NCBI RefSeq assembly: GCF_029892425.1
Contig: NZ_JARXWB010000002.1
Coordinates: 310,001 to 374,000 of the forward strand
Source of the DNA: Bradyrhizobium sp. BR13661
GTDB lineage: Bacteria > Pseudomonadota > Alphaproteobacteria > Rhizobiales > Xanthobacteraceae
Length of the DNA stretch: 64,000 bases
Direction of reading: 5' to 3'
Under the pieces are notes generated by a model that worked only from the letters and a program-made list of their open reading frames with translations, did no database searches and was not told the DNA's origin. Below are positions 63,388-64,000 of this stretch, piece after piece. Numbering within the stretch: position 1 is the stretch's first letter; each line of letters begins with the position of its first letter. A program made the translations under genes and the position numbers.

Positions 63388-63521
63388 CCCTTATTCCTTC
63401 GCAACCGAGCTCATCCTTCCTAGCATATGACAGAAGCCTTGGCCGAGTTGCGGGCGGAGAGCAGGCCTGCTTGAATGGTGGAAGAAAAGACTTTGCGAGG
63501 AAACGTGAAAAGGGAGACGTT

Positions 63522-64000
63522 ATGGCGTCCCTGATCGCCGGCGGTGTCGATTGCGACGTGCATCCCGCCGTGCCGCATCTGACCAGCCTGCTGCCGTACC
63601 TGAGCGACTATTGGCGCGACCAGGTGACGACGCGCGGCATGGTCGATCTCGTCTCGCAATCCTATCCGAAGAACTCGCCGATCGTGGCGCGGCCCGACTG
63701 GCGTCCAGAAACCGGCAAGCCGGGCGAGAGCCTCGAGGACATGCAACGCCATGTGCTCGATCCCTTCCGGCTCGAGTTCGCCATCTGTAATCCGCTCTAT
63801 GGCGTGCAGATGGTATTTTCCGAGGATATGCAGGCCGCCTTCTGCCGCGCGCTGAACGAGTGGCTTGCGAAGGAATGGCTCGATCGCGACACGCGGCTGC
63901 GCGGCTCGATCGTGATCCCGACGCAAAGCGTCGAGAAATCTGTCGCGGAGATCGAGCGTTGCGCAGCGGACAAGCGCTTCGTGCAGGTCCTGATGCTGGT
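63522..64000 (+). CDS. Amidohydrolase family 2 protein (partial, C-terminus outside window)
   Basis: This is the N-terminal ~160 residues of a TIM-barrel hydrolase of Amidohydro_2 type. GVDCDVHPAVP (residues 8-18) supplies the first metal ligands, where DxH is usual. LDPFRLEFAICNPLYG and LRGSIVIPTQSVEKSV are the following strands. AGGGAG precedes the ATG at 63522. It is divergent from the CinA-domain gene. The substrate is unknown. Confidence 0.82.
   Translation, partial: MASLIAGGVDCDVHPAVPHLTSLLPYLSDYWRDQVTTRGMVDLVSQSYPKNSPIVARPDWRPETGKPGESLEDMQRHVLDPFRLEFAICNPLYGVQMVFSEDMQAAFCRALNEWLAKEWLDRDTRLRGSIVIPTQSVEKSVAEIERCAADKRFVQVLML

Overview
The window is GC-rich chromosomal DNA from an alphaproteobacterium, most likely Bradyrhizobium or a close relative. 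Supporting signs are strong G/C third-position bias, many peptide and branched-chain-type ABC importers, an MddA-like methyltransferase, a BTLCP-type cysteine protease, a FecR-headed RTX giant, and several families of dispersed palindromic repeats between genes. The genus is inferred from gene content, not from a marker gene. I saw no rRNA, tRNA, insertion sequence, prophage or CRISPR array.

Layout. 1-4022 (minus): an Opp/Dpp-type importer (ATPase cut by the window edge, two permeases, binding protein), with a divergent TetR regulator (4239-4874). 4954-6392: a promoter whose spacer is filled by a TetR-like palindrome, a structured leader, then a DUF3313-type lipoprotein and a DUF2147-type secreted protein. 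6420-11036: two paralogous winged-helix/TPR regulators flank an MddA-like methyltransferase and a GFA-family protein. 11349-17654: fumarase-superfamily lyase, M29 aminopeptidase, a hypothetical protein, a cupin, an amidohydrolase and an exported metallo-beta-lactamase-fold protein. 17757-20029: a two-gene ABC-2 transporter. 20303-27024: a complete Liv-type importer (H, M, G, F, K) with an acyl-CoA synthetase inserted.

27068-46730 is the most distinctive region. A giant secreted protein of 4932 residues (29614-44412) starts with a FecR domain, continues through a long beta-solenoid, cadherin/VCBS-like repeats and RTX blocks, and ends in a type I secretion-type C-terminus. Upstream and divergent are a LapG-like periplasmic cysteine protease (C149/H184/D199) and a Cys-rich periplasmic protein. 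Immediately downstream is a CHASE2-adenylate cyclase. A PrtD/HlyD-type type I exporter pair lies 12.6 kb further on (56993-60072). I infer a surface adhesin that is exported by type I secretion, possibly released by the protease, and coupled to cAMP signalling.

46926-56261: two divergent paralogous peptide-type binding proteins and a Dpp-type operon (B, C, F, D) that contains an AtzG-like small protein and an amidase between its two ATPases, suggesting uptake and hydrolysis of an amide compound. 56471-64000: a GlsB-like membrane protein, the type I exporter, AMP nucleosidase, a TPR protein with a polyglycine tract, a small DUF1488-like protein, a CinA-domain protein and the start of an amidohydrolase.

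Intergenic spaces carry at least four families of inverted repeats. One of them has a variable inner stem that changes sequence between copies but stays self-complementary.
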